The position numbers and the translations under genes were made by a program. Shown here piece after piece: positions 23,138-34,499 of a stretch of 64,000 nucleotides of DNA. Below the pieces are notes generated by a model that made no database searches, had not been told where the DNA came from, and saw nothing but the letters and a program-made list of their open reading frames with translations. Source of the stretch: Talaromyces rugulosus (lineage: Eukaryota > Ascomycota > Eurotiomycetes > Eurotiales > Trichocomaceae); assembly GCF_013368755.1 (NCBI RefSeq), contig NC_049566.1:4092001-4156000 (forward strand). The letters are read 5' to 3'. How positions within the stretch are numbered: the stretch's first letter is position 1; every line of letters starts with the position of its first letter.

Positions 23138-24369
23138 TGGCTGTGTCGAAGAAGCCGCCGAGTCTCCCGCCGTTGAAACAAAGTGTCGGAAACCACGTTA
23201 GGGTACGATATCCTCACATGACCGTCATTCTCGAGCATGGAAACGGCCAGCTGTAAAATATCGCTGAAATTATCGTCAATACCTTCTCAACCAGACTCAG
23301 ATTCAAACGGATCGTGTTTCAAAAGTGCGACTATAAACGAAATACTAATCACTGCTAGCACGGGGACATGGGTTCTGAGTCCAACAAACTTGGAATTGCT
23401 AGAGTCAAGGCAGGAGGAATAGAATGCCCTCTCTTCTACGCCTTTTGATTCCCGCTCAGTCATTTTAAAACTGAATTACACAGAAACTCGATCTTACTAT
23501 ATACCTGCCGAAAAGACTGAAGAGGTAGGTCAAGTCCACGCGTCGAGAAAAACCGTGCGGCAGACAAACTGGCAGTATATTCCACCCAACTGTTTGGTCG
23601 GGACCTACAGCGGGTGGCTTTCAGGCTAGATTGAGCTGGCTCCATGTCTGATGTCAAGTGAAAGGTGGTTTAGTTGTGTAAATGTCTGGATGGAGCTGTC
23701 TTGATATTATTTATACTCTTGACAGCCGCACATATCATTAACTGTGACGGTTTGCATTCAATTCAACTAATATACGAGACTTCTATTTAATTCCATTAAA
23801 AGCACGCTCTTTCATCATTATGCTAGTCATCAATACATTCAAAGTAGGAGCCATTATTTGCATTCCAAAGTCGATAATTACCTCGAGGAAACAACAAAAA
23901 AGATGAAACTGTTTTTGATATAGAATTCGGGACCAGCCTGAGATTGACAGTCTCCCATCAAGAGGCTGACCTGAGGGTCTCGTCATGGCCATCTCCGTGA
24001 GCCAGAACCAAGCTTGGCAGAATGATCGTCTGGAGTCCTATAATGTTTCGTGAAATAATGATATAAAATCTCCATCACTGACTGCTCATCGCCTGTTGTG
24101 CGAGCACTAAAGGTGCACGATGTGGTTGATTCGACACAGGAAAAGGACCTGTCCGTACATCGCTAGTTTCTCCAAGTTGTATCATATCCACCGAGATTGA
24201 CAAAGGAGTTATAGCAGCAATGAAACTGGCTGTAGAAATAGCCGTCTCCAGAATATCATGGGGCTGGCGAGGGTAATTGGTTTTTTTTTTTCAAATTGAC
24301 TTCTCCATCTGAAGAATTCGAGAGTCATCGCCTATGCAAGGCGGAAATATTATTCGCCGGCGGTTCACT

Positions 24370-25707
24370 CTAATTATCCTCTTTGTCCATGTCATCTCTG
24401 GTTCTCTTCTTGTGTCTGCCTCCCCGGCCCTTGGTGTCTTTTTCTTGCATATCCCTCAGCGCCATGATAGCTCTCCTCTGTGCCTCGCTCACTCGCTCGG
24501 CAAAGATCATGACTTCGTCCTTTTCAGGCTTGTGCTCGTCCACTTTCTTGCCCAGAACGTCTTCAATTCGCAACCATAATTCCACATCATACTGGGTAAC
24601 GAATGAAATAGCTATACCACTCTTTCCCGCACGGGCAGTTCTTCCCACTCGGTGAATGTAAGTCTTGCTGTCCTGAGGCAGATCATAGTTGAGCACAAAA
24701 TCCACAGCAGGGATATCCAATCCTCGGGCGGCAACATCAGTTGCAATGAGTAAGTTGCGAGACCGCGTGCGGAATTTGTTCAAGGATGCTAAACGAGCGC
24801 TTTGCGACAGTTGGCCATGGATCGGGATAGCAGGAAACCCGAGATTCCGTAGCAAGAAAGATAGTCGCTGGGTTTCGTGGACTGTGCGAGTGAAAAGTAT
24901 GCCCATTTGCCCCGTACGCTCGTTGAGCAGGTGTACAAGATAAACATCTTTGAATTTGTGTGGGATGAATGAGTAAGACTGTAATAGCTTTGAGGCTGTC
25001 TGGTTCTTGGTTGAGACTGAAACTCGCACTGGGTCCGATAATGACGCCCGCTCAAGTGATTCAACCTTGCTGGACATGGTGGCCGAAAAGAGGTATGTTT
25101 TTCTCTTCGGTAAGAGGCGGAGAAGCTTGTCTATAATTGGTCCAAAATCGAGATCGAGAAGCCTGTCGGCCTCATCCAGAATGAGGAATTTGATCTGCCT
25201 CAACGAAAACCCCTTTGTGTTTTCCAAATGATCCAGCAAACGTCCCGGAGTCGCAACGACGACGTGCGGTTTCTTTCCCAGAGCAATAGCTTGCGGCATC
25301 ATATCCATACCACCAATCAATAGCGTACATCGCACGGAGATCGTAGCACCCAAAGCTTCCACGGTACGGGCGATCTGTTGCGCAAGTTCTCGAGTCGGTG
25401 CGAGGATAAGCGAATGAAGTGGTTGAGGGGTTTCCATCAGCGCCTGGAGTATCGGCAATACAAATGCTGCTGTTTTCCCACTACCGGTCTCTGCGAGGCC
25501 AATCAAATCTCGTCCTTGTAAAGCGATGGGGATGCAGCGCGCTTGAATTGGCGTTGGTGTTGAGAATCCAAGGTTTTCGCAAGCTTCACATAGTGAATCT
25601 ATAACACCTAATTCCCGAAAGGTCTGCGCGGGAGCAGTCTCGGTTTCGGGTTGAACGACGGGAGATTCATCCTCTAATGAGGTACTTTTCGTAAGTTCTG
25701 TGGTCAT
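24370..25707 (-). CDS. rrp3: DEAD-box RNA helicase Rrp3 (DDX47 type)
   Basis: Single exon, 445 residues. Helicase motifs in order: Q motif near [19 protein letters not shown] (I), PTRELAQQ (Ia), TPGRLLDHL (Ib), [14 protein letters not shown] (II), [11 protein letters not shown] (III), [11 protein letters not shown] (IV region), [15 protein letters not shown] (V) and [13 protein letters not shown] (VI). The stretches [17 protein letters not shown] and [11 protein letters not shown] are typical of the Rrp3/DDX47 group, and the C-terminal AERVSEAQR helix followed by a Lys/Arg-rich tail fits too. Rrp3 unwinds RNA during 18S rRNA maturation in the nucleolus. A telobox-like repeat lies about 235 bp upstream. 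Dbp8 (DDX49) is the main alternative and is less likely. Confidence 0.9.
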   Translation of the reverse strand: MTTELTKSTSLEDESPVVQPETETAPAQTFRELGVIDSLCEACENLGFSTPTPIQARCIPIALQGRDLIGLAETGSGKTAAFVLPILQALMETPQPLHSLILAPTRELAQQIARTVEALGATISVRCTLLIGGMDMMPQAIALGKKPHVVVATPGRLLDHLENTKGFSLRQIKFLILDEADRLLDLDFGPIIDKLLRLLPKRKTYLFSATMSSKVESLERASLSDPVRVSVSTKNQTASKLLQSYSFIPHKFKDVYLVHLLNERTGQMGILFTRTVHETQRLSFLLRNLGFPAIPIHGQLSQSARLASLNKFRTRSRNLLIATDVAARGLDIPAVDFVLNYDLPQDSKTYIHRVGRTARAGKSGIAISFVTQYDVELWLRIEDVLGKKVDEHKPEKDEVMIFAERVSEAQRRAIMALRDMQEKDTKGRGGRHKKRTRDDMDKEDN

Positions 25708-26770
25708 TGTTGCGGTCCCTGGCCAAAAATGGAGGATATGTTCCTACCAAAGGTTCCAGTCTAGAGAGAGACGAAGAAAAATGCCTGACCGGTGAAAATG
25801 AAGTTGAGAGCTGCGAGAAACATTCTCCGCATAACCTAAAAAAAATTAAGTGAGAGCGCGGAATAATACATAATCCGCCGATAAGCATCTGCTTATCAGC
25901 TTATCGTGACGTGCTTATGTAACTGCCGGTGGGGATCTCTGCTAGGGCTAGGGTTAGGGTTAGAGTCTTTTTAATGTTGCTGAATTTGAAAACAGACTTG
26001 GTAATTTCTTAAATGGGCTATGGAGCTGTATTGATAGATTTTCATGGAAAGAATTGGCTAGCTAGTATCTAATTGATTTTCATTGAACCCGCTTTATCAT
26101 TCCTGGCCTAACGCTATCCCCGAGCCCTGTATGCAATGCCACCACTTGAATACACTTCAAGTTGTTCTTAGTTGTTGATGATTGGATGTTAAACTTTGTG
26201 GAGGGAATTTACTGCTAATTACTACTAAATACATATATAAAGCGAGTCAAAATCTAAACAAGACCTGTAAATTTCCAATATGGTTGAATAATCCCCTATA
26301 CGAGTTTCCTCTATTAGGGAATTCCTGACATCTGAAGCACTCCACGTCCCATCTGTTGGGGCGAATGCTTTTTCCACGGTGGTTACTTTTTTTACACCCA
26401 ATTTATACTAAACTGCGTGATTGGGTGTCACTACTAGCAGACTTATTTCAGTTTATTTAATAGAAATTCTAATTTTGGCAACTACGGGCGGTACCGGTAC
26501 CCAATAATTGACTTTTGTGAAGTCATTTCTAATATTGATTATAATCTGTACGAATAATATTAGAAAGGCGGTATAGAGGCGGTAATATAAGCTAATTAAT
26601 AAATTAATTAAAACCGCGGTGATAGTCACCAATACTCGCCCTTTTCTAGATCGAATACCGATTTGTCTGCCACGGAGGAAAACTCATTGCGGCTCTCTCC
26701 CCCCTTCCCTTCATTTTCCCTTTACTTTTCTTTAAGCTCGTCATTTTCTTCTCCGAAATTTCTACCAGAG
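25708..26770. other. AT-rich intergenic region, rrp3 promoter side
   Basis: About 1.06 kb containing the rrp3 promoter with the telobox-like run at 25941-25965, then a strongly AT-rich stretch (about 26000-26640) with no open frame of interest, ending at the relic APH-type gene. A TATAAAGC-like element at 26236 has no intact gene downstream. Confidence 0.5.
25941..25965 (-). promoter_or_regulatory. Telobox-like repeats upstream of rrp3
   Basis: The plus strand shows GCTAGGGCTAGGGTTAGGG followed by TTAGAG, three to four TTAGGG-like units, about 235 bp upstream of the rrp3 ATG. Tbf1-like telobox proteins bind such motifs in promoters of ribosome genes in several ascomycetes. Here the target gene is an rRNA-processing helicase, so the site is a plausible functional telobox rather than a chance telomeric scar. 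Confidence 0.55.
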
Positions 26771-28110
26771 ATGGATGTACTCCCAGATCTGCGCGGTTCG
26801 AAGTGGACTCGCACCAGATGGGGTCGTGAACCTCGATGGGCCAGTAAGCTCGATAAAAACACAATTAAAGAAGCTGCCAAGGCAGCGCTTGGCCTACCCA
26901 GAGGTTAAGTTTCTAGCAAAAGGAGCGTTCAACAGACTTTACATTGTCGCCTCTGACGATAAGGAAGTTGTTGTCAGGGTCACTTTGCCCATTTATCCAA
27001 AATGGAAAACTCTCGGTGAGGTCGCAATCCCGCAATGGGTTGCCCAGAATAGCAGTCTTCCAGTACCTCAAGTTTTGGCATACAATATTGACCGCTCAAA
27101 TTCTGTTGGTTTTGAGTGGATAATGATGGACAAAGTTCCAGGCAAGCCATCGGCCGATATTTGGCACGAACTTTCGTTCAGTGACAAGGAAAAGATTGTA
27201 CGCCAACTTGCCGATCTATGCTCAGATACTTTCCAAAGACAACTGACCGGCATCGGTAGCTTGTTTCCTGATTCGGATGTCATCGACTTCCCTCTCAACA
27301 ACCAGGACTCTCATACTTTCAAAGTCCAGGGACTAGTCTACACATCTTTTATCACCCGTGACCCTCGTTCCAATATAAGCCGTGGTCCGTTTTCAACTAG
27401 CAAAGAATGGTTATCTGTGCGATTAGATATCGCAGAGATTGATTGTCGCCAGCGTTTGGCCCAAATATCTCATCAAGATTGCCAAAGTGACAACTTTGAG
27501 AACCTGGCGGCTGATAAAGCCTGTATATGTGGCGGCGAGTGTTCCTGAGAAAGCCAAGATTGAAAAACTTAAAGGGTAGAGGAAGAAAAGAAAAAGACAA
27601 CGGAGATGACGAGGATGAAGAAGAAGACCCCGAAGATCTAGAGAATGCCCTCATAATCATCGCGAAACTTCAAGACCAGCTCGACAACTTCTTCCCCAGC
27701 GCACAACTAGAACCCGAGCCGACAATGATCTTCCACGATGACCTAAACCAACACAACATTCTCATCGACGAAAACCGGTTCCCTCAGTGCTGTCGTTGAT
27801 TGGGAATGCGTCTCTGCTATGCCTCTGTCCATAGCTTGCCAGTATCCTGGATTTTTGGAAGGAAAGACAAATAACATCGAGTCAATTAAGAGTCAATGGG
27901 AAGATAAAGACAGAGAAGTCAATGGGCTATATTGGGAATATCGTGACGAATATAAGCTGACACAGCTACGTTCCTTGTTTCTCGAGGAGATGCGAAGAAC
28001 TACAGCCAGGATGGGTTAAGATTTCCGAGTCGAGTTGCAGTTGAAGCAGCTGACGACCTTATTTTCATGCCTAGAATTCTCAGTTGGCTCAAGGATTTGG
28101 AATTAGGGGC
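26771..28110 (+). pseudogene. Frameshifted APH-family (aminoglycoside phosphotransferase-like) kinase
   Basis: The reading frame jumps at least four times. From ATG 26771 the frame ends ...AAKAALGLP and stops at 26908. The next frame carries VKFLAKGAFNRLYIV and then SVGFEWIMMDKVPGKP to 27548. A third holds MIFHDDLNQHNILIDE (the HxDxxxxN catalytic loop) to 27799. A fourth holds AVVDWECVSAMPL and a final Trp/Tyr-rich stretch to 28019, where another slip would read PGWVKIS. Joined conceptually these follow the order of fungal APH (PF01636) kinases in the same sequence, so this was once one gene. A one-base change between the first two frames cannot be an intron. The substrate of this fungal family is unknown; nothing here implies drug resistance. 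Confidence 0.82.
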
Positions 28111-28699
28111 GGAAAACGTTCCAAGCTTAGAGCAACGGGTGGATATTATAAAAAGTGACAATGCTTTTTACAAATCGACAAACAGTTTCTATACTAAAGT
28201 TAGGGCTATAGGGTTATTGATGTTAGCTTAGCTACCTATTTTATACTTTGTATTAAAGGTAAAATTACCTAAGCTTTCCATTAAACCAGGAGATGACAAG
28301 AAGATCACAAGTCCTACCCATTCTATCCTTCTCAGTCATGGCATGATATCTCTCCCAGAACAGTTGTCTTTTAATAAGCTTGTAGATGACCCTGCTTCCT
28401 TAATGAACCCGAAAGCGGAGAGTGAACATTGGAATTATTTTCAATGGCAAGAGCATGTTATCTCATGCCAAATATGTTCCTGTAGCATCAATACCTTGTT
28501 GTTCGGCGAGGTAGAAGGTTTCATGTGATATAATTCCACTATAGTTGTATAGTCAAATATGCGAGAGCAGGGTTAGAAAAAATATCCAATTAGCTTACGC
28601 CAAGAATTTTCCAACATGCGCGGCTCGCGGTATTCCCTTTGTCCTTTACAACATGAGCCTCCATAAGATAGTGTTAACACCTCTATCTAACACAACAAA
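28111..28699. other. Intergenic region with no supported gene
   Basis: About 590 bp between the APH relic and the kinase-like gene. It has a 61-codon frame (28343-28528) with no recognisable features and an AT-rich half. It probably contains the kinase-like gene's promoter. Confidence 0.5.
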
Positions 28700-29888
28700 A
28701 TGACCCGTCCAATCTATGAACTTCTTGCGAATGGCCAGAAAATTATCATTCCCGGACGAAGAGGCTCGTACCTGATTACTCAATCCTTGAAGGAAAATGT
28801 ATTCAAGGCTCACATTGATGGCACGTCCATTCCGTATGAGAACAGAACAAAAAAACCACATTTATGCAGTCAACCTACTGATCAGAAACATAGGGTGATG
28901 GTGAAAACTCCAGCGCATCCTGTCTTGTATGAGAGAGAAGCCAGCGTATATGAATTCGACTGCATCAAGCGATCACCGTACATTCGATCGCAACGAGAAG
29001 TAACAGAAAACAACCAGTGCATGGTTTTTGAATGGATGGGCTGTGACCTCTGGTCTTTAAGAAATAAACAGCAATCATCGAATTCTTTGTTTTTGAAAAC
29101 CGTCGCAAGTTCTGTTCTTAACGCTCTAGTAGCATTTCTAGACATGGACGGAAATGGTGCCGCTGTTCACACAGGTAAGATTCTCTGAAATTCGAGGGTG
29201 TAAAAACGTGTTAACCTTTTACTAGATGTCAACCCAAACAACATTCTTGTTTCCGAGGCCTCTAGTGCCTCTCCTTCGGTGAAGTTGGCAGATCTTGAGG
29301 GGTGTAAGACTGCATCCACCTTGACTTTAAGTCTAGCGAATGTTAACTACTTAGTAATACCTGCCGGAGAACACAGAGAGCATCGTCTTCAGGGATTTTC
29401 CATACGAGCGCCCGAGATATGGATGGGCCATGCTCCTTCTTCAGCATGTGATGTGTGGTCTTTGGGCGTTAGTGTTGGTTAGCCCTTCCCCTATATTTAC
29501 TACAGTTCGAGTGGCCTAATACGTCTCTCTCTCTCAGCTAGCGCATTTTATCTCTGGCAGGCCTCTATTCGGTGTCGCGGATGTCAATTTTAAAGTCAGC
29601 TCTGTACCACTAGCCACGAGCCAGGCAGCATGCAGCATTGCAAAGATCATCCAACTCATCGGATCAATTTCCCGGCATGAGAGTCCGCAATTTTCCAAGG
29701 AATTCGACCTGGCAGAAAGGCTGGTGGAGCAAAAGACCCTTCCAATGACACCACTGGAAGAAGAATTATGTAACCGGCAGGTCGAGCGAGGGTGTGTCAA
29801 CTTTATTTGCTACTTGCTGACACTGGATTCTGCGAAGCGGCCAACAGCAAAGCAAGCACTGGAACACTCTTGGTTAAAAAATGTCTAG
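28700..29888 (+). CDS. Atypical protein-kinase-like protein
   Basis: Exons 28700-29174, 29226-29473 and 29538-29888, about 357 residues, roughly one kinase domain. A VMVK-type lysine (Lys69) and the helix-C glutamate region (YEREASVYEF) are present. The catalytic loop reads HTDVNPNN (159-164), keeping Asp159 and Asn164 but with Asn at the usual lysine position of HRDLKPxN. The DFG position reads DLEG (Asp181). APE is present (IRAPEIWMG), followed by CDVWSLGVS and a C-terminal lobe ending RPTAKQALEHSWL. Glycine loop residues are hard to see. It could be a weak or pseudo-kinase related to fungal SRPK-like expansions. All splice sites keep the frame and no stop interrupts it, so it looks intact, unlike the APH relic beside it. 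Confidence 0.8.
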
Positions 29889-30194
29889 TTGTTTTTACAA
29901 GGTGGATTCGAAGAGGTAAATCTAATTTCATTATATAGAGTAGCTAAATACATGTCGAGATGTGCCATATCAGAAGGACCCAAGGATGAAAATGATTATC
30001 TAAATTACAAATGAAGTCTTGGAGAAGAAAATTTTCAACTCACACTCCGCTCTTTTGATACTTGTGATCAGTGACTACCTTTTGGGCATTGGAAAAGTAA
30101 GATTTTCCTTATCGTTCGGAAAACCTCCTTCATGTATTCAATTAAAACCCTACCGAGAACTGCGTCGCATCTTCGGTAGTCCGGCTGTGGATTC
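29889..30194. other. Intergenic region between convergent genes
   Basis: About 300 bp of 3' sequence shared by the kinase-like gene and the MFS gene. Nothing recognisable seen. Confidence 0.5.
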
Positions 30195-32308
30195 TCAACT
30201 CTCTTTTCCCACACCTCGGTCACTCTGGTCTTCCTCATTTACCTGAGCATCGTGTTTCTCTTCAGATGGCGATAGAAGCCTTCCCGGCCACTCAGGGACG
30301 AGAGCCCAGAGGAACGTAGCTCCAAAAGCTGCGATTCCGAGAGCCCAGCTACCATGAAGACCATCGAGATATGCCTGCTGCACACCTCTGAGTACTTCTC
30401 CATGGTATACATCTTTGATCCCCCCAGCACCAACGCTCAATATAGATTGGGGATCGATGTCAGGTACGTACTGAGGCAACTTTTGAAGGAGCAGATTGTT
30501 CAGAATGGCGTCTGCCACCGCTACTCCCCAGCCACCAGCAGTGAACATGAAAACTGCAACAGTGTCAGTTCTGTAATAGACCACTAAAAGCAGCAGTTTT
30601 GCCATTATAGCCTTTAAAAAAAGGTGTGTCATATGGGGTGGTCACTTACATGAAACAGTAGCAACGGCAATCGACACGTCTTCCGGCCGGCTCGTGACGG
30701 TTGCCACGAGATTAGGCGTCTGTACTCCGAGGCCAGTGCCGACACCGTATAATATCTGGTATCCAATGATGGGACCCAAGCCCACATTGATATCAAAAGT
30801 ATAGATAAGGCCGATCCCAACAGTAGCAATGGCTGCTCCAGCCAGTAGGAAAGGTTGGAAGATGTGCAATTTCCCGATGGCCGCCGAGCCAATTCCCGTT
30901 GAAAGAGCTATTATCAGCAGAATAAATGTCAGTCTTTCCTAGATGCACCGAAAATGTGACTGAAGGTGATGATATATCATGATGATAAACGTACCAGTCG
31001 CTAGGATCGATGGGATCATCTTGATACCACTTTCTACAGCAGAGTTACCTTGGATTGATTGGAAATAGATAGGCAGGTTATATTGTAGTGCAATGTTTCC
31101 GGCGTTGAGGCTATACTTCGATGTCAATGGTTAAACAAATTGTAAAGCAAGGAGGAAGGACCACCCACAAGAAGATAAAGCCGGAGCATACACCAATCGA
31201 CCTCGTGCTCAATATGCGGTACACGATTAGAGCACTGTCTCCCTGATACCACTCATTGATGACAAACAGGGTTAGTAAGAGTACACAACCGACCAAGAGA
31301 CCGATTTCCTCTGCCGAATTCCATGGCTTCGACACACCTCCCTGTTGCACAGCAATGAAGAAACAGAGGACGCCTGAAAACATCAAAACTAATCCAATAG
31401 GATCAAAGCTTGCTATGATCTCTCTGGCGGGTGCTCCATGGCTCACTTTGGAATGAGCAGGTGTTCTGAAGAAAACCAGTATGCAGAGAACTGTGACTCC
31501 TCCGATGGGTAGATTGATATAAAAGCACCATCGCCAGCTCACGTCGGATGTGAAAACGCCTCCTAACAACGGACCTGCGATACTGGCTATTGTAAAAACA
31601 GAACCCATCAGGCCGACAACGACTGGTTGTGCATCAAGTGGCACAATAAAAGCCGTGATAGTGTAACCACCGCCAGCTAAACCCGCGGCTCCGGCACCCT
31701 GAATAGCACGACCAACAATGAGGGTGATGTTGTTTTGTGATACGGCACAGATAAGGCTGCCGGTTTCGAATACGAAAATTGCTGTGATATATACAATTCG
31801 TAACGAGAAGTACTTGTAAGCTTTACCCCAGGGAGATATAAAGGTAGCCAATGTAAGAAAGAAGACACTGCCATAGAAGAAGTCAGTAACGTACACAGAC
31901 ACATATGATATTCCCAGAGCAAAAACATGCAAGTAAAATGCGTTGTATGCTATGATGAAGTGTAGGAATCATTGCTCACCTGCCATACCAGCCTATGTCG
32001 GCCGTGCTGTTAAACTCAGTGGTAATCATAGGGACGGCGGTACCGATAATGCTCTAAAGCGACTGTCAGAACGAACCTCTAACTTGGATTATAAATTCAG
32101 ACATACCATGTCAAGTGCAATCTATGGAAAGTTAGCTGGTGTTTTGAAGTATCAAGGAGCTTGTTCCTACCAGGAAGGTGGCCAACATAAGACTGAAAAC
32201 AACGATGCTCCGGGTCAACAAGGGCGGATATACTACCGGTATTTCTTTGCTACATGCGCCAACTAATTGACTCTCCAGAGCATCGTGGGTGTCTTGTTGC
32301 TGTGTCAT
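30195..32308 (-). CDS. MFS transporter, 14-TM DHA2 type
   Basis: Seven exons on the minus strand: 32308-32171, 32121-32107 (15 nt), 32053-31980, 31867-31169, 31110-30995, 30907-30650 and 30553-30195, about 552 residues. The order fits the 14-helix drug:H+ antiporter-2 family: after a polar N-terminus, SLMLATFLIALDMSIIGTAV, then TADIGWYG, SPWGKAYKYF, GRAIQGAGAAGLAGG (motif C-like region), SWRWCFYINLPIGG, and late PIYFQSIQGNSAVESG, which are all typical of fungal efflux pumps. It sits in the plasma membrane and probably exports a small molecule, substrate unknown. The regulator gene is directly upstream in the same direction. The promoter carries repeated TTCC-N6-GGAA dyads. Confidence 0.9.
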
Positions 32309-32911
32309 TGTATAGGAATCCTATGTTGGGATCGCGGTGGGTGATGTGTAGAAAAAAGAGGACAGGAGATGTTGAAAACCCTCGGTATATATAGTGTCGG
32401 GCTTAAATCCCTAATAATTATAATTATCCACAACAATAGCCCTTTTCAATACATATCCCATGATTCCCATCTAGGAATGGCTTCTCCTATTGGCTGAAGT
32501 CGATCTGTACCTAGACTAACCAGCCTAGCCTCGTATGGTAAACTGTGGGGACATTCCTAATTAGGAAATGCTTCTCTCGTTGGCTGACGGAAGTGAAAGA
32601 CGTAAAAACCTCTCAACCCACTATGCAGGATCAGCTTTTGAAGTAGTACGAAAATTTAAAAAGCATACATTTTCCGTGCTAATAACCTGTGGGCCACAAG
32701 AAAATGCCTCAGAGAAGTTGCAAAGTCCTTTTAAGTCCAGTCCAAAGTCCGAGCATATGAGAGGGAAAAGCCGATGGTCGAGAGATAGCGTAGGGGGTAT
32801 TCTCGTATATCGGAACGGAAGATAACGACTATTAATATTGATAATAATTTCTAGAAAGTTAAAGAAAAACCAACCCAAGATCTTTTATTGTTGTCTTTTT
32901 TCCCTCTCTGT
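32309..32911. other. Promoter region of the MFS gene
   Basis: About 600 bp between the MFS start and the 3' end of the regulator gene. It includes the repeated dyads (32463-32500 and 32553-32594) and an AT-rich stretch near 32420. No gene is supported. Confidence 0.5.
32463..32594 (-). promoter_or_regulatory. Imperfect direct repeats with TTCC...GGAA dyads in the MFS promoter
   Basis: A unit of about 38 bp at 32463-32500 recurs at 32553-32594. Both contain an ATTCC-N6-GGAA(T) dyad, then GCTTCTC, then TTGGCTGA and an AAGT end, about 90 bp apart. In the second, TTCCTAATTAGGAA is a perfect 14-bp palindrome (32554-32567). They lie 155-290 bp upstream of the MFS ATG (32308), on its promoter side. 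Likely binding sites for one dimeric regulator; the adjacent Fungal_trans_2 gene lacks a visible zinc cluster, so the binder is unknown. Confidence 0.5.
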
Positions 32912-34499
32912 TCAGCTGTTTTCAATGGAACTTGTCATTACTGTCTCCCACAGAGCCTTTCCAGGTTCGTCATGGATGGCACCGATCCACGGAAATTTAA
33001 TGAGCAGTTGGCGCAGTTGCACCCAGCTTTCGATGCCCAGGAATTGAACCATGTGGGCTATCTCCAGTAGCACCCAGCGCTGATCTGCCGCTTCCAAAAC
33101 AGATATCCCTCCAATAAAAAGAAGCCACAGAAGTGAATCACTATCACACCCTTCTAGCCCCCGCTCTATAATGTCCTTTAGGCATCGAGAAACGAGAGAA
33201 TACCTCAGAAAACGTCGACCATCGAATTGGAGAAACAGGGTGGTCATAAAGGCTATTAATCCGATATGATATGCAGCGTCCAATTTGCTTTCGAGTGGAG
33301 GATTCCCTAATGCATGGAATCGGACCAGACGATAGCAAACTGAGACAATGGCTTCTTGAAGCATGTCTGGGTCAGCTTTGTGCCTCTTGTCGTCCCTGTT
33401 GAACCAATGTGCAAGCCCGATGATGTCCAGTAGTATTCGTAAGAGAAATGGATCTATTTTATCGAAGTTTGTTCCAGAGCAAACCGAGTAGTCAGCGATG
33501 ATAATAAACTTGTTTAATGCCATTTCTTTGGCAGCTTGGGCGATGCCGTCTCGGTAAAAGCCAGTTGGTGTGCCATAACGAAACGCATAGTCGATATCAG
33601 TCCTATAGGAAACCCAAAAATGAGATTATAAATTCTCCGAGAAGACTGCAACGGAACTAACTCACTTGGAAATTTTCAAGACCAATGTACGGTCGCCTTC
33701 TAACCGCGAGAGACCACCACGTAATCTGACCATCTTTTGCAAGCCTTTCAAATGAATCTCAGCACTATATTGTTCATCTCTAAACATCTCTCGGATAATT
33801 AAGAAGTTTACAACTGAAATGCTAGAGTTTGACAGGGCTTCCGCAGTGTCGAGTTTTTGGTTTATTAAACCGACTGCTTTGCCGAGATGGTGGACAGCCT
33901 CTAAAGACTCGGCTTCGCGGTCGAAAACAAATCCGTTCAATGTAGCCATGAGGGCGAGTGAGCAGTGGTATGCTATAGAATGTTGAGTTAGCATATCTAT
34001 CTTTGTCCATTGAATCATAACAGTTATCTCACAAGTCCTGTCTATATACATCATCTGAATCCAGTATGATTTGATCCGGTCTAACGAAAGACAGAGCACA
34101 GAAGGATACACGGCTTCTACAACGAATGTAAAGTCTAGTCCATATTATTAGCATTTCATCTTTCTTTGTCAATATACCAAAACACTTGCAATTTCTAATA
34201 ACCTCCAAGCTCCTAGGCGTAGTCTCAAGCAAGAGCGGGACAGGCAGAGATTGGCAGACCAGAGGCTGCTCGCCATATGCCAGAAGCCTGGCAGTAGTAA
34301 TATCTATATTATTTTTGTCGCGACAATTCCATCGAACGGGGGGTTTTGTATAGTATTTCTGCGGCTGACCTCGATCCAACCTCGAACGGCGCTGGTGAGT
34401 TTTGCCAGTATTCTTACCCTTCATCGCATGACTGAGTGCGACTCTTCGGGTTGATTTATCGGTCTTGGTGCCATCGATGAATTTGAAATCCTTGTTCAT
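32912..34499 (-). CDS. Fungal_trans_2 (PF11951-type) regulator-like protein, no zinc cluster
   Basis: Exons 34499-34178, 34134-34033, 33972-33666 and 33602-32912 on the minus strand, about 473 residues. The N-terminus reads FKFIDGTKTDKSTRRVALS with a basic HAMKGKNTGKTHQRRSR stretch, typical of a large ascomycete family that lacks the Zn2Cys6 cluster and continues into a Fungal_trans_2 helical region (SISVVNFLI, HLKGLQKMVRLRGG). The C-terminal half follows with helices to the stop. Splicing restores DFTFVVEAVYPS and YHCSLALMATLNGFVF. Its role may be regulatory, given its place upstream of the MFS pump. No DNA-binding domain is visible, so a direct transcription factor role is unproven. Confidence 0.82.

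Larger units (their letters stand above)
20787..24369. other. 3.6-kb gene-poor region
   Basis: Holds the PTR2 promoter at its left end and the 3' end of rrp3 at its right. A 185-codon plus frame at 20804-21361 is only the GC-rich leader of PTR2. Poly(A) runs occur near 21870-21898 and a TTA repeat near 22273. One relic of a regulator gene on the minus strand (22889-23137) is listed separately. Short frames between 23237 and 24330 show no family features. Base composition becomes AT-richer from 21.5 kb onward. Confidence 0.55.
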
